The notes: a model not told the origin generated them from the letters alone. Numbered from the stretch's first letter, positions 27,944-37,810 are shown. The stretch is DNA of 64,000 nt from Metabacillus rhizolycopersici (GCF_020075705.1 NZ_JAIQUM010000007.1:72968-136967); one strand, 5' to 3'. Program-made: numbers and translations.

Positions 27944-28942
27944 ATGAGTGTAACGATTAAAGATATCGCACAAGTATCTGGAGTAAGTTATTCAACGGTT
28001 TCAAAAGCTTTAAATGATAGCCCGCTTGTAAAACCAGATACAAAGAAAAAAATATTACAGGTGGCCAAAGACTTAGGATACACTCCAAACTTCGTTGCAA
28101 AAAATCTTGTGTCAAAAAAAAGCAACACGATTGGCCTTGCTTGGCCGACAATTGAACAAACAGCTTTATCAACTCTCGTTACTGAAATAAATAAACAAGT
28201 CGTGAAGAATAACTATTTTATGATGCTTTCAATCAATGATACGAATCATGCTGTGGAAATGTTCCAAAAATTCAGGGTAGATGGGGTCATTATCTTCGAA
28301 GCAGAAACTCCACTTGTTAAAACTTTTGATTCGAATCTCCCCATTTTAACTCATGGGGTATCAAGTAATAATCCCTATCCAATCATTGATGTCAATCATA
28401 GGAAATCGATCTATGAAGCCGTCTTATATCTAAATCGCTTAGGTCACAAGAAAATAAGCTATGTAGGTTTTCCATCACAAACGGATAAACGGCAAATTGA
28501 AAAGCTTAAAGGGTTCCGTGTTGCAATGAATGAAATTGGCTTAAAAGTAGATGAAGATAGTATAATCAGTACGGATGGATTAACTTGGTATGATGGTTAT
28601 GCAGCTGCAAAAAAATTATTACAACGTTCAAACTTACCGACTGCATTAATTAATGGAAGTTATGATCTAAGTGTTGGAATTTTAAGAGCAGTTAATGAGT
28701 TTAATTTAAAGGTACCTGAAGATATATCCATCATTTCATATGATAATATCCCACAAATGGCTCGTTTAGAAACCCCCTTGACGAGTGTAGGTGTTCCAGT
28801 TAATCAATTAGCAGAAAAAATGGTAAATTCATTGCTAGATCTTATTAACAAGACCAATTCTTTGCCTTTAATTGAAGTTATGGAACCTGAAATAACGAAA
28901 AGAGGTTCTTGTTCAAATCCAACTTATAAAAAAGCAGATTAA
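27944..28942 (+). CDS. LacI-family transcription regulator
   Basis: A 332-residue repressor with the LacI helix-turn-helix at the N-terminus (TIKDIAQVSGVSYSTVSKAL), the hinge region (YTPNFVAKNLVSKKSNTIGL) and a periplasmic-binding-protein-like sensor domain ending EITKRGSC. The start ATG is at 27944, 6 bases after GGAGG; the longer open frame upstream spans the promoter and operator. It diverges from the dctPQM-GH31 unit and almost surely controls it and itself through the AACAACGTTGTT sites. Effector unknown, probably the imported sugar derivative. Unlike CcpA-type proteins it is locally paired. Confidence 0.93.
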   Translation: MSVTIKDIAQVSGVSYSTVSKALNDSPLVKPDTKKKILQVAKDLGYTPNFVAKNLVSKKSNTIGLAWPTIEQTALSTLVTEINKQVVKNNYFMMLSINDTNHAVEMFQKFRVDGVIIFEAETPLVKTFDSNLPILTHGVSSNNPYPIIDVNHRKSIYEAVLYLNRLGHKKISYVGFPSQTDKRQIEKLKGFRVAMNEIGLKVDEDSIISTDGLTWYDGYAAAKKLLQRSNLPTALINGSYDLSVGILRAVNEFNLKVPEDISIISYDNIPQMARLETPLTSVGVPVNQLAEKMVNSLLDLINKTNSLPLIEVMEPEITKRGSCSNPTYKKAD

Positions 28943-29096
28943 GGTGGATTTTATTTTAGATACTGATACCGATAGAATTTACTCGCCATCATATTAACGA
29001 ACGGTAATTTTTTTTAGGGAACCCTTTGGAAAATGGGGGTTTCCGTTAGTTTTATTCAAAAATCAACAGTAAAGATTAACAGAACCTAAATAAAAA

Positions 29097-29310
29097 CCAA
29101 CATCACTTAGAATTTGTGTTTTTACCTCCCTACAGTCCTGAATTAAATCTAATTGAAGGGTTATGGAAGTGGCTTAAATCAGATGTTGTTTATAACGTTT
29201 TTAATTCGTCTGTCAAAGAGATCGGCAGAAATATACAAGCTTTTATTCGTGAACGGAACCAAACACCCAAAAGGCCATTGACCGATTGTGTGTTCAGTTG
29301 TAAAAGGTAA
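29097..29310 (+). pseudogene. IS630-family transposase C-terminal remnant
   Basis: A frame starting near 29097 reads HHLEFVFLPPYSPELNLIEG, then LWKWLKSDVVYNVF and a helical end. PPYSPELNPIE..W with its Glu is the third catalytic block of IS630-type DDE transposases. The first two blocks and both insertion ends are absent. It lies against the 3' end of nos, in convergent orientation, and is not a working element. Confidence 0.82.
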
Positions 29311-29317
29311 ATTCAAC

Positions 29318-30409
29318 TTATACATATGGTATATCCTGATAAAAGTAATTCGGTTTTACAATTTCATTTTTATAGCTTTTATGAAAAATATGTGTGGTTG
29401 CTGGAGAAACTGGTGGGATGAGCCATGTCCAATTTCCTGTAACCCGTCTATAGCTTTCTGCTTCATTTTGTTCAAAGCGTTTAAACTGCTGTGCTGCTGT
29501 ATGATGGTCTACAATGCTTACACCTGCGTTTTTAAAAGAAGAGATAACGGCTACATTCAATTCCACCAATGCCCGATCCTTCCAAAGATTAGCATGGCTT
29601 CTTGTATCTAGATTCATAATAGAGGCAACCTTTGGCAATAAATTGTACCGGTAGGAATCAGCTAAGTTTCGGGCACCAATTTCCGTTCCCATATACCACC
29701 CATTAAACGGTGCAGCTGTATATTCGATCCCGCCTATTTCTAACCGCATGTCTGAGATTAATGGAACAGCATACCACTTTATATGCAAATCCTCTATACC
29801 AGCCAGATCTGGATGAGTAATCGCAACCTCTAATACTTCACCTTCAGCTAATTGCATCCACCTTGGATCTTGACTGTTTAATTGGATGACGAGTGGAAGA
29901 ATATCAAAATGCGATTTACTACCGCTCCAACCTAATTTTTCACATTGTTTTGTAAAGGAAATCGATGCTGGATCACCAATGACTCCACTTTCTGTCTCAT
30001 ATCCTGCATAACGAATGAGCTGATGATTCCATAGTCTTATGTTATCTTTTTCCCCTTTATTTGGTTTGAAAATCGTAATCGCTGGTCTAATTTTACCTTC
30101 ATTCGTCGCAAAAGAAATATGATGTTGTAGAGCACGAAACACCGCTTCTTCTGAATTAGCTTGTCTTTCATCAAAGACAGTCAATGTATTCCAAAATAAT
30201 CGTCCAATGCATTTATTACTATTTCTCCATGCCATTTTCGCCCCGTGTGCTAATTCTTCAAATGTATGCTCGTAATAGCCTGTTTCTGCAATCTCATTCT
30301 TGATAATGCTCACTCTTTCATCAATCTCTTGCTCTGTTTTTCCAAGCTCGGTGTACGCTGTTCGAATAAATTGAACCGCTTCTTTTTCTAGTTGCTGTTT
30401 TGCAATCAA
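29318..30409 (-). CDS. nos: Bacterial nitric oxide synthase, oxygenase domain
   Basis: A 363-residue haem enzyme that makes nitric oxide and citrulline from arginine with electrons from cellular flavodoxins; no reductase domain is fused. The haem-ligating Cys lies in [14 protein letters not shown], and the substrate-binding Glu in [17 protein letters not shown]. The pterin-contact region [19 protein letters not shown] is intact. The GTG at 30416-30418 overlaps the AGAGGTG site, while a TTG at 30407-30409 lies 6 bases after it and gives the same length as the B. subtilis enzyme, so I place the start there. Standalone gene next to yfmR, as in B. subtilis where the nos gene (yflM) is in the same neighbourhood. 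Confidence 0.95.
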   Translation of the reverse strand: MIAKQQLEKEAVQFIRTAYTELGKTEQEIDERVSIIKNEIAETGYYEHTFEELAHGAKMAWRNSNKCIGRLFWNTLTVFDERQANSEEAVFRALQHHISFATNEGKIRPAITIFKPNKGEKDNIRLWNHQLIRYAGYETESGVIGDPASISFTKQCEKLGWSGSKSHFDILPLVIQLNSQDPRWMQLAEGEVLEVAITHPDLAGIEDLHIKWYAVPLISDMRLEIGGIEYTAAPFNGWYMGTEIGARNLADSYRYNLLPKVASIMNLDTRSHANLWKDRALVELNVAVISSFKNAGVSIVDHHTAAQQFKRFEQNEAESYRRVTGNWTWLIPPVSPATTHIFHKSYKNEIVKPNYFYQDIPYV

Positions 30410-30552
30410 TTGGATCACCTCTTATCGTCTGACAATCACTTTTCATTTTGAAAGGGAATTAATTTTACCGAAAGAAACGGAAATCGATGACTCTCACTTC
30501 TCATACGATTAGTATAAATAAGGGGCTATTCAAATACAAAGATAAGTAAACT

Positions 30553-30624
30553 ACTTATAATCTGATAAAGAAAGGACTTAAGCACGTTATGTGCATTAAG
30601 TCCTTTCTTTATCAGATTATAAGT
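30553..30624. repeat. Long perfect hairpin (29-bp arms)
   Basis: The 29-base arm at 30553-30581 (begins ACTTATAATCTGATAAAG, ends GGACTTAA) is the exact complement of 30596-30624. Four more pairs (GCAC/GTGC) form inside after one bulged A. It lies between the nos start and the yfmR stop and touches repeat copy A2. It lacks a T-run on the minus strand, so it is not a standard terminator. Confidence 0.8.
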
Positions 30625-30767
30625 TTTCGCTTCGAGAACTGTCCAGCGCAAGGCGCCATCGGCTCGAGGTCACAAGCCAATCCGACCAAAAAGGTTAAAG
30701 AACAACCTTTCTGGCCGGCTCATCTTGTGCTTGTCGCCGATAGGCGGGCGCCTTGCGCTTTTCGTAG
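30625..30767. repeat. Repeat family A, copy A2
   Basis: Starts TTCGCTTCGAGAACTGTCCA and GCGCAAGGCGCC, ends GGCGGGCGCCTTGCGCTTTT, so the ends pair over about ten bases. The middle has a private hairpin (AAAAGGTT with AACCTTTC, near 30695-30715). Its end touches the yfmR stop codon at 30768. Confidence 0.75.
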
Positions 30768-32660
30768 TTAATTCCCTTGTTCAATCTCTTCAACGAGAAG
30801 CGATAATACTTCCCAACGTTCCATCGTGGCCTCTAATTGTTCCGTCACTTGCTCTTGCTCTTTATAAAGCTCTTGAACCTTGCCTAAATCACTACCAGCA
30901 GCAGCAATTCCTTGCTCTAATTGCTCCAACCTTTCCTCAAGATTGGTAATCTTATCTTCAATTTGCTCCCATTCCTGTTGTTCATTGTAGGAAAGGCGCT
31001 TTTTCTTTTCCTTTTTATATGAAGCTTTTTCAGTTGAGGCAGCTTTTGACTGCTTCACTTCCTGTTGTTCGCTCTCTTCCATATAATCAGTGTAGCTACC
31101 TTGGAAACGACTAATTTGTCCATTACGTTCAAAAACAAGTAAGTGGTCAACAACACGGTCCAAGAAATAGCGATCATGTGAAACCGTCAGGACGACTCCT
31201 GGAAATTGATCTAAATAGTCTTCTAGGACACTTAGTGTTTGTGTATCAAGATCATTTGTCGGTTCATCTAGAAACAAGACATTCGGTTCTTCCATCAAAA
31301 CCTTTAATAAGTAAAGGCGGCGTCTTTCTCCACCAGATAATTTACGAATATATGTCCATTGCGCTGAACGTGAAAATAAAAAGCGCTCCAGCATTTGTTC
31401 TGCAGTAATGACCTGACCATCAATTGTATGAACAATTTCTGCTGTTTCTTTAATGTATTCAACAACCCGGAGATTTTCATCCATTTCTTCATGTTCTTGT
31501 GTATAAAAACCGATTCGAACCGTTGAACCAACATCAATCGTTCCATGATCAACTTGAATCCGTCCAGCCATAATATTAAGAAGCGTTGACTTTCCAGATC
31601 CATTTGGACCAATAATCCCAAGTCTTTCTCCTGGTGTTACTAAATAACTAAAGTCATTGATTAACGTGTTTCCACCATATGATTTTGAAATATGCTCGAT
31701 TTCCAAAACCTTTTTTCCCAAGCGAGTAGAACCAATCGCAAAATCAAGGTCCTTGCTTACTGCTGGCCCTTTCTGCTCCCTGAGATCTTCCACTCGGCCA
31801 ATCCGAGCCTTTTGCTTTGTTGACCTTGCCTTTGCACCACGACGAAGCCATGCAAGCTCACGTCTTAACAGGTTTTGTCTTTTCTCCTCCGAATGTTCAG
31901 CATTGATTTCTCTCTCTGCCTTCTTTTCTAAGAAAACTTCATAGTTACCTGAATATGTGTAAAGTTGTCCCTGATCTAGTTCGAAAATTTGATTCGTCAC
32001 ACGATTTAGAAAGTAGCGATCATGTGTGATTAACACAATCGATCCTCTATATTGAGCTAAAAAGCCTTCCAACCACTCGATTGTTCCATTATCAAGGTGG
32101 TTCGTCGGTTCGTCTAAAATTAAGATATCTGCAGGTTGAATGAGGGCCTTTGCAATCGCAACACGTTTCTTTTGTCCCCCTGATAAATGAGTTACTTGCT
32201 TAGTGAAATCTGTCACTCCAAGCTTGGTCAAAACTGTTTTCGCGACAGTATTTGCTTCCCATGCATCATTTTGATCCATTTTTTGCTGCATATTCATTAA
32301 CTGCTTTAGCTTGGTTTCATTTTCAGGATCTTTCTCAAGCTCACTTAAAGCTAACTCATATTCGCGCATGACCCGCATAATCGGAGCGTCACCGTAGTAT
32401 ATTTGTTCGAGCACGGTTAAGCCTTCTGTTAATTCGGGCTGCTGTGGTAAATATTCAATTCGCATCGTATTTGAGTGAGTAATTTCTCCTGAATCAGCTG
32501 ATTCTAAACCGGCGATAACCTTTAATAATGTCGATTTACCTGTGCCATTAACACCTATTAAGCCAATTCTTTGCTTCTCAGCAATTGCAAAAGAGATGTG
32601 ATCAAATAATACTTTCTCGCCATATGTTTTATATAAATTTTCAACATGTAAAATACTCAT
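30768..32660 (-). CDS. yfmR: ABC-F translation factor (YfmR/Uup type)
   Basis: A 630-residue soluble twin ATPase of the ABC-F group, which acts on ribosomes and not in membranes. First domain: Walker A GVNGTGKST, signature LSGGQKKRV, Walker B ILILDEPTNHLD. Second: GPNGSGKST, LSGGERRRL, VLFLDEPTNDLD. The linker between them (about residues 245-305) is the charged helical region with RRELAWLRRGAKARSTKQKA, a Uup/YfmR mark. The last 80 residues are a coiled coil (NLEERLEQLEQGIAAAG). In B. subtilis YfmR rescues stalled ribosomes, overlapping with elongation factor P; I infer the same role. Confidence 0.92.
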   Translation of the reverse strand: MSILHVENLYKTYGEKVLFDHISFAIAEKQRIGLIGVNGTGKSTLLKVIAGLESADSGEITHSNTMRIEYLPQQPELTEGLTVLEQIYYGDAPIMRVMREYELALSELEKDPENETKLKQLMNMQQKMDQNDAWEANTVAKTVLTKLGVTDFTKQVTHLSGGQKKRVAIAKALIQPADILILDEPTNHLDNGTIEWLEGFLAQYRGSIVLITHDRYFLNRVTNQIFELDQGQLYTYSGNYEVFLEKKAEREINAEHSEEKRQNLLRRELAWLRRGAKARSTKQKARIGRVEDLREQKGPAVSKDLDFAIGSTRLGKKVLEIEHISKSYGGNTLINDFSYLVTPGERLGIIGPNGSGKSTLLNIMAGRIQVDHGTIDVGSTVRIGFYTQEHEEMDENLRVVEYIKETAEIVHTIDGQVITAEQMLERFLFSRSAQWTYIRKLSGGERRRLYLLKVLMEEPNVLFLDEPTNDLDTQTLSVLEDYLDQFPGVVLTVSHDRYFLDRVVDHLLVFERNGQISRFQGSYTDYMEESEQQEVKQSKAASTEKASYKKEKKKRLSYNEQQEWEQIEDKITNLEERLEQLEQGIAAAGSDLGKVQELYKEQEQVTEQLEATMERWEVLSLLVEEIEQGN

Positions 32661-32761
32661 CGTTTATCCTATCCTTCTAAAACAGTATTGTTATATTGTA
32701 TCGCAAAACAGTTACGAAATGCTATGAAAAGCTAAAGTCCATGCGGTCAACTTTTGATTAG

Positions 32762-32950
32762 AAAAGCGCAAGCGCCTTGTTCAGCCTCAGGCATGGCATA
32801 AGACGCACATGAATAGAAGGAGTTCTTTGCCTTCAATTCATGTGTGACTTATGACCCCGAGGCAGTTACGAACGCGACGTCCTGTCGCTGTAACTGCACT
32901 TGCACGTCCTGTGCTTCGGGGCTAAGACGCTTGCGCTAGACACCAAAACT
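32762..32950. repeat. Repeat family A, copy A3
   Basis: Opens GAAAAGCGCAAGCGCCTTG, closes GACGCTTGCGCTAGACACC, so ends pair. Inside are a hairpin ATGAAT-GAAGG with CCTTC-AATTCAT (about 32810-32843) and a block rich in ACGTCCTGT repeats (32876-32922). From 32951 to 33208 I see nothing else of note. Orientation is opposite to A2. Confidence 0.75.
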
Positions 32951-33208
32951 ACATTCAAAAAACTTATACTTTCTTATCTTTTTAGAAAAACATCACTTAT
33001 CTTCAAGTATAGCAAACACCTACAGTTTCCCTCTACAATTACCCCTTTCAAGTTAATCACATAGAGCTTTACATAAGTAACACCGCTCATTTCCTACATT
33101 TATGGGGAGACTAAACTGAAAAGGTTATTTATGAAACCCGATGTAAGGTCGCTCTCAAGATGTTCCCCTACTAGTTGAGACAAGCTTATTCATTCTTCCA
33201 TTTCCATA

Positions 33209-33263
33209 TTGCCTTTTTCCTTTTTTTCCTATACAATCAATCTGTACTAATGATATTAATACA
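33209..33263 (+). promoter_or_regulatory. Promoter and palindromic operator of the YtrA-type operon
   Basis: TTGCCT (33209-33214), 17-bp spacer, TACAAT (33232-33237). An imperfect palindrome TGTA-C-TAAT...ATTA-A-TACA spans 33243-33263, covering the start point. This is a likely binding site for the GntR/YtrA-type product encoded directly downstream. Inference from symmetry and location. Confidence 0.6.
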
Positions 33264-33285
33264 ATTAACACGAAAGGGGTCACTC

Positions 33286-33672
33286 ATGTTTCAATTAGAT
33301 GTGAGAAGCAGGAAGCCCATATACGAGCAATTGGTCGATAATATTAAAGAGTTAATTATCATCCGTGTTCTCAAGCCTGATGAACAGCTCCCATCGGTGA
33401 GAATGCTTTCTAGTCAATTAACCGTTAATCCGAATACGATTCAACGGGCTTATCGAGAGCTAGAAAGTCAAGGATACCTTTATTCGATCAAAGGCAAGGG
33501 TAATTTTGTTGCTGCAATTGAGCTAATGCCAAATGAACAGAAATTAACAGAGCTAAAGACTGATTTGAAAAAGCTTATTGCAGAAGCCGTTTATCTAGGC
33601 TTAACAAAAGAGGATTTATCTGATTTGTTTAAAGAAGTACATCAACAAATAAAAGGGGATAAACAGTCATGA
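33286..33672 (+). CDS. GntR-family regulator, YtrA subfamily
   Basis: A 128-residue regulator. The N-terminal winged helix is clear (RKPIYEQLVDNIKELIII, then LPSVRMLSSQLTVNPNTIQR and GYLYSIKGKGNFVA), followed by only about 50 residues with two helices, the short-tail YtrA form that usually controls ABC exporters. The ATG at 33286 follows GAAAGGGG; the frame is open much further upstream through the promoter. The stop overlaps the next gene's start by 4 bases. Ligand is often none or a cell-wall antibiotic signal; unknown here. Confidence 0.9.
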   Translation: MFQLDVRSRKPIYEQLVDNIKELIIIRVLKPDEQLPSVRMLSSQLTVNPNTIQRAYRELESQGYLYSIKGKGNFVAAIELMPNEQKLTELKTDLKKLIAEAVYLGLTKEDLSDLFKEVHQQIKGDKQS

Positions 33673-34571
33673 TACAAGTTCATTCCATTAGCAAAAAATA
33701 CAATAAGCATTTGGCAGTAAACGACCTTTCACTTACGGTTAAAAAGGGATCTATCTACGGCCTTCTTGGCTCAAATGGAGCGGGTAAAACATCACTTTTA
33801 AAAATGATTGCCGGCATTAATCGCCAAGATCGTGGAACAATCAAGATCAACAATCTCTCAGTTTACGAAAATGCAGCAATTAAAGAACGGGTAGTCTTTA
33901 TTCCAGACGTCCTTTATTTTTATCCTCAAGCGACGGTTGCTCAAATGGCTGCACAATATAAAGAGTATTATCCACATTGGGACCAACAACGATTTGAACT
34001 ACTTAAACCAGCATTTAATATTGACTTAAATCGCAAGGTTCATCGCTTATCTAAAGGGATGAAGCGTCAGGTCGCTTTTTGGCTTGCGTTATCAGCAATG
34101 CCTGATGTACTAATTTTAGATGAGCCAATCGACGGTCTTGACCCTGTTATGAGACAAAAAATCAAAAATCTATTATTTCAGGACGTTGCGGAGCGAGAAA
34201 TGACAGTTCTTATTTCCTCTCACAATCTTCGTGAAATTGAAGATCTCTGTGATCACGTTGGAATTATGCATCAAGGGAAAATCATCATTGAGAAGGAAAT
34301 CGATGATTTAAAATCCGACACCCATAAAGTTCAGCTTGCATTAGCAGATCCAACTCATGAAGAACACCTATTAAACCAGTTAAACATTCTTCACCATGAA
34401 AAAAGAGGCAGTGTTTCGCTACTTATTGTCAGAGGCAATGAAGACCAAATTTCTAAAATCGTGCATTCGACAGAAGTACTTTTGTATGACCTTTTACCAC
34501 TAACTTTAGAAGAAATATTTATTTACGAAATGGAGGATGTCGGATATGCCATCGAAAAAATCCTTCTTTAG
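33669..34571 (+). CDS. ABC transporter ATP-binding protein (YtrB-like)
   Basis: A 300-residue ATPase. Walker A GSNGAGKTS, a modified signature LSKGMKRQV in place of LSGGQ, Walker B VLILDEPIDGLD and the switch His in SSHNLRE are in order. Residues 215-300 are a C-terminal extension typical of export-type two-component ABC systems. It overlaps the regulator by 4 bases and the permease by 26 bases, so translation is coupled. Partner is the permease downstream. Confidence 0.9.
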   Translation: MIQVHSISKKYNKHLAVNDLSLTVKKGSIYGLLGSNGAGKTSLLKMIAGINRQDRGTIKINNLSVYENAAIKERVVFIPDVLYFYPQATVAQMAAQYKEYYPHWDQQRFELLKPAFNIDLNRKVHRLSKGMKRQVAFWLALSAMPDVLILDEPIDGLDPVMRQKIKNLLFQDVAEREMTVLISSHNLREIEDLCDHVGIMHQGKIIIEKEIDDLKSDTHKVQLALADPTHEEHLLNQLNILHHEKRGSVSLLIVRGNEDQISKIVHSTEVLLYDLLPLTLEEIFIYEMEDVGYAIEKILL

Positions 34572-36528
34572 AAGCGGAATAATCAAACAGGATTTAAGGC
34601 AGCACGGATGGATCAGTATTGTCTATTTTATTTGCTTACTATTCACAGTACCGTTAGAACTCTTACAGCTTGCATCGAGAGACTATGTTATTTATGAAGA
34701 TTACAAAAACTATATGATGATTAATCCAGACGTACAAGTACTTTTCCTCTTTTCGATCCCAATTGCAGCTGGATTACTTCTATTCCGCTACCTTCAGAAT
34801 GAAGCGGCTGTCGATATGGTTCACAGCTTACCCATTCGAAGAGAGACGCTGTATGTCAGTCATATCATAAGTGGACTATTACTATTAATTATCCCAATCT
34901 TACTAACGTCTTGTGTAACATTCTTTGTGACGAATTCAATTGAAGAATTCCAGTCAATTTTAACGTTATCAGAGCTTTTTTCATGGACTGGCCTTATCAT
35001 TCTACTGACGTGCATGATGTTTTTCTTCACAGTTGCCGTTGGAATGATGACAGGTATGTCAAGCGCACAAGGTATTTTAACGTATATTTTTCTCTTTTTA
35101 CCGATTGCAATGGTAACGATGGTAAGCTATAATTTGAGCTTTTTACTTTTCGGGTACTCTACCTTTTTTCTTGATGAGAAAATTGAGTATTTATCTCCAT
35201 TCTTTCGATTTATCGGTATTATGGGTGAAACAAAACCATTTTCAATTCTAGAAATAACGATTTACACTATCCTAACCATTTGCTGTTTCTTTATTGGTCT
35301 TGGTCTTTATAAAGTGAGACAGCTTGAAAAAGCAACAGATGTGATTGCCTTCCCGTTTTTAAGGCCAGTTTTTAAATACGGTGTAACATTTTGCTGTATG
35401 ATTGTCGGTGGATCTTATTTCTCTGCTGCAGGAGCCCTTAATTGGAATTGGATTATCTTTGGTTATGTGTGTGGAGCGGTAATTGGTTATGCCGTGGCAG
35501 AAATGATTCTACAAAAGACATGGAGAATCTTTCAATTCCGTGTATTCACTGGTTTAATCGTTTATAGCGCGATCTTTATCATTATTTTATTTAGCATTAA
35601 AAATGACTTCATTAACTATGAAAACAAACTTCCTCGAATGGAGCAAATTAGTGAAGTTTACTTTGGCAATAAATATTCGATGCAGGAATTATCCCGGAAT
35701 GATGCAGATGTTTATTCACATTCAAAGCTTTATATTCAAGATGTAAGAAATCTCCATGAATATATTACACAGCAAAAGGATTTCATTGAATCTCAAAACG
35801 GGGAAGAAATGTATAAAGAGGATATCTTGATTTCTTACCGCTTAAACAATGGAAAATTGATGACACGTGAATATAGTCTACCAATGCAACTAATGAAAGG
35901 CCAATTAAAACCTGTCATGGAGGCAGAACCTTATAAACGTAATCTTCCGGAATTTTTCCAATTACACGATAAGGCCCTGTCAATAAATATAGTGGCTAAT
36001 GGCCCTGTCCAAAAGAACGTCATGATAACCGATCCAAATGAAATGAAGGAATTAAGCGAAGTAATTGAAAAGGAATTACTCTCACAATCGCTAGAAGATT
36101 TAATAACGCCAACAAGTTCATGGGGCTATTTTGAATTCGCCCGTAAGCAACCTGATCAACAACATCAATATGAATCTTATAATTTAGAATGGAAGAAATC
36201 ATATGATGAGGTTACAAGCTGGCTTGATGAGCATGGTTATTTAGAAGATGCTCGCATAACGATGAAGGATATTGTAAAAGCTGAAGTAACAAAAGGACCG
36301 AAGAAAATAAACAAGGATATGTATGATGTAGATGAATTTTTCAAACAAGGAGAACAGTTCTTCACAATAACCGATACGAAGGTTTTAGAAGAAGCCCTTC
36401 AGAATTTCACTGACTATCCTGATGGACATACGTATCATATCAAGTTTATCCTTAAAGACGGTTCTGAATGGTATGGTTCTCTACCAGATGAACATGTTCC
36501 TAATGAAATAAGTGATTTATTTCGTTAA
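34546..36528 (+). CDS. ABC transporter permease (YtrC/YtrD-like, large form)
   Basis: A 660-residue permease. The first 350 residues hold about eight hydrophobic helices with the MVHSLPIRRETLYVSHIISG coupling segment (about residues 90-109). The last 300 residues are hydrophilic and extracellular or cytoplasmic, a domain also seen in large YtrC-like permeases. The ATG at 34546 is 9 bases after GGAGG, which lies within the ATPase gene; an in-frame ATG at 34537 abuts that site. Regulator, ATPase and permease make one operon, likely for export or for sensing of a cell-envelope stress. Confidence 0.85.
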   Translation: MPSKKSFFRSGIIKQDLRQHGWISIVYFICLLFTVPLELLQLASRDYVIYEDYKNYMMINPDVQVLFLFSIPIAAGLLLFRYLQNEAAVDMVHSLPIRRETLYVSHIISGLLLLIIPILLTSCVTFFVTNSIEEFQSILTLSELFSWTGLIILLTCMMFFFTVAVGMMTGMSSAQGILTYIFLFLPIAMVTMVSYNLSFLLFGYSTFFLDEKIEYLSPFFRFIGIMGETKPFSILEITIYTILTICCFFIGLGLYKVRQLEKATDVIAFPFLRPVFKYGVTFCCMIVGGSYFSAAGALNWNWIIFGYVCGAVIGYAVAEMILQKTWRIFQFRVFTGLIVYSAIFIIILFSIKNDFINYENKLPRMEQISEVYFGNKYSMQELSRNDADVYSHSKLYIQDVRNLHEYITQQKDFIESQNGEEMYKEDILISYRLNNGKLMTREYSLPMQLMKGQLKPVMEAEPYKRNLPEFFQLHDKALSINIVANGPVQKNVMITDPNEMKELSEVIEKELLSQSLEDLITPTSSWGYFEFARKQPDQQHQYESYNLEWKKSYDEVTSWLDEHGYLEDARITMKDIVKAEVTKGPKKINKDMYDVDEFFKQGEQFFTITDTKVLEEALQNFTDYPDGHTYHIKFILKDGSEWYGSLPDEHVPNEISDLFR

Positions 36529-36530
36529 TT

Positions 36531-36565
36531 AAAAGGCTGAATCTTCAAGATTCAGCCCTTTTTTA
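36531..36565. terminator. Bidirectional terminator
   Basis: Perfect 11-bp arms GGCTGAATCTT and AAGATTCAGCC with one-base loop extension, AAAA before and TTTTTT after. It separates the convergent ABC and oxidoreductase genes and can serve both. Confidence 0.85.
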
Positions 36566-36588
36566 TTTATCAATCTACTAATTCCTCT

Positions 36589-37569
36589 TTAAATATAAAA
36601 TCCAATTTTCCCTAATTGATCAGCTTTCTCCAATCGATTGAAAGCCTGTTCATACTGCTCAAGTGGATACATTTGATCCAAAACCGGTCGCAACTGATGT
36701 TCCTCAATGAATTGAATCATTTCCTGATACTCTTCACTACTCCCCATCGTCGAACCTAATAGATTAAATTGCCCATAAAAAAAGTCACGAAGATTCAGTT
36801 GAACGACATCTCCTGCCGAAGCACCAAACGTGACGATTGTGCCACCAGGACGCAACTGTTTTAAAGACTTATTAAACGTCGCTGCACCAACGCATTCAAT
36901 GACGAGATCCATCTTTTCACCACTTAATGCTTTCTCCCAATCTTCGTTACTATCTATTGCTTTGTCTGCCCCAAGCTCAAGAGCCTTTTCACATTTGTCT
37001 TTTGATCGGGATGTTACATATACGGTAGCCCCAACAGCCTTTGCAAACTGAAGTAAAAACGTAGCAACTCCGCTACCGATGCCAGGGATCAGTACCTTCA
37101 TATCGGGATGTATTTTCCCTCTAGTAAACAATGCTCGATAAGCCGTGAGCGGAGCTATCGATAAGACACCTGCTTCTTCCCAGGTTAAATACCGAGGTTT
37201 ATGTACTACATTATCTGCTGGAAGAATCAATTGTTCTGCGAATGTCCCATCTATAATCTCAAATTCTTCTGGAGGTGCATCGCTTTTTTCCTTCCACCGA
37301 AGACTAGGATTGATGATTACTTCATCTCCCACTTTGACGTTTTCTACCCCTTCACCAACTGCATCAATGACTCCAGCACCATCAGATCCAATGATTAATG
37401 GAGGGTCCGTCAGCTTATGACGATGATGCACGACAAATAGATCACGGTGATTTAATCCTACTGTTTTAAGGCTCACCCTTACTTCTCCTGATTTCGGAAA
37501 TTCCTCTTTTAACTCTTTAATAGATAATCCTCCAAAACCAGCCTTTTCCGCATGGACTAGTGCTTTCAT
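36589..37569 (-). CDS. Zinc-type/quinone oxidoreductase-like alcohol dehydrogenase
   Basis: A 326-residue medium-chain dehydrogenase/reductase. The catalytic domain has the GLNHRDLFVVHHRHK segment and GSDGAGVIDAVGEGV (residues about 62-76). The NADP-binding Rossmann motif GIGSGVATFLLQFAKAVGA is near 165, followed by TSRSKDKCEKALELGADKAI. It resembles B. subtilis YogA. The structural-zinc cysteine cluster of classical alcohol dehydrogenases is missing, so a zinc-free quinone reductase/enone reductase group is possible. It stands alone; substrate unknown. Confidence 0.82.
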   Translation of the reverse strand: MKALVHAEKAGFGGLSIKELKEEFPKSGEVRVSLKTVGLNHRDLFVVHHRHKLTDPPLIIGSDGAGVIDAVGEGVENVKVGDEVIINPSLRWKEKSDAPPEEFEIIDGTFAEQLILPADNVVHKPRYLTWEEAGVLSIAPLTAYRALFTRGKIHPDMKVLIPGIGSGVATFLLQFAKAVGATVYVTSRSKDKCEKALELGADKAIDSNEDWEKALSGEKMDLVIECVGAATFNKSLKQLRPGGTIVTFGASAGDVVQLNLRDFFYGQFNLLGSTMGSSEEYQEMIQFIEEHQLRPVLDQMYPLEQYEQAFNRLEKADQLGKIGFYI

Positions 37570-37810
37570 CTAATCACTCCCATAACAAAATATATAGTTC
37601 AATATGAAATGAATCAACTGAATTCATAATAATCTAAATTTTCATTTTAATCTATTTTAATTGCTCACCAACATGACAAAAATCATTCTCATATTCTATT
37701 GAAATAAGAACCTACGTTTTAGTTTTCCCCAAAAATTGAATCTAATAAAATATCATGTTACATTTTCTTACATATTAATTAAAAAATTCAATTTTATGTG
37801 TAATAATCCA

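Noticed and set aside
29097..29310. Active IS630 element
   Set aside because: Only the last catalytic block remains; no full frame or terminal repeats.
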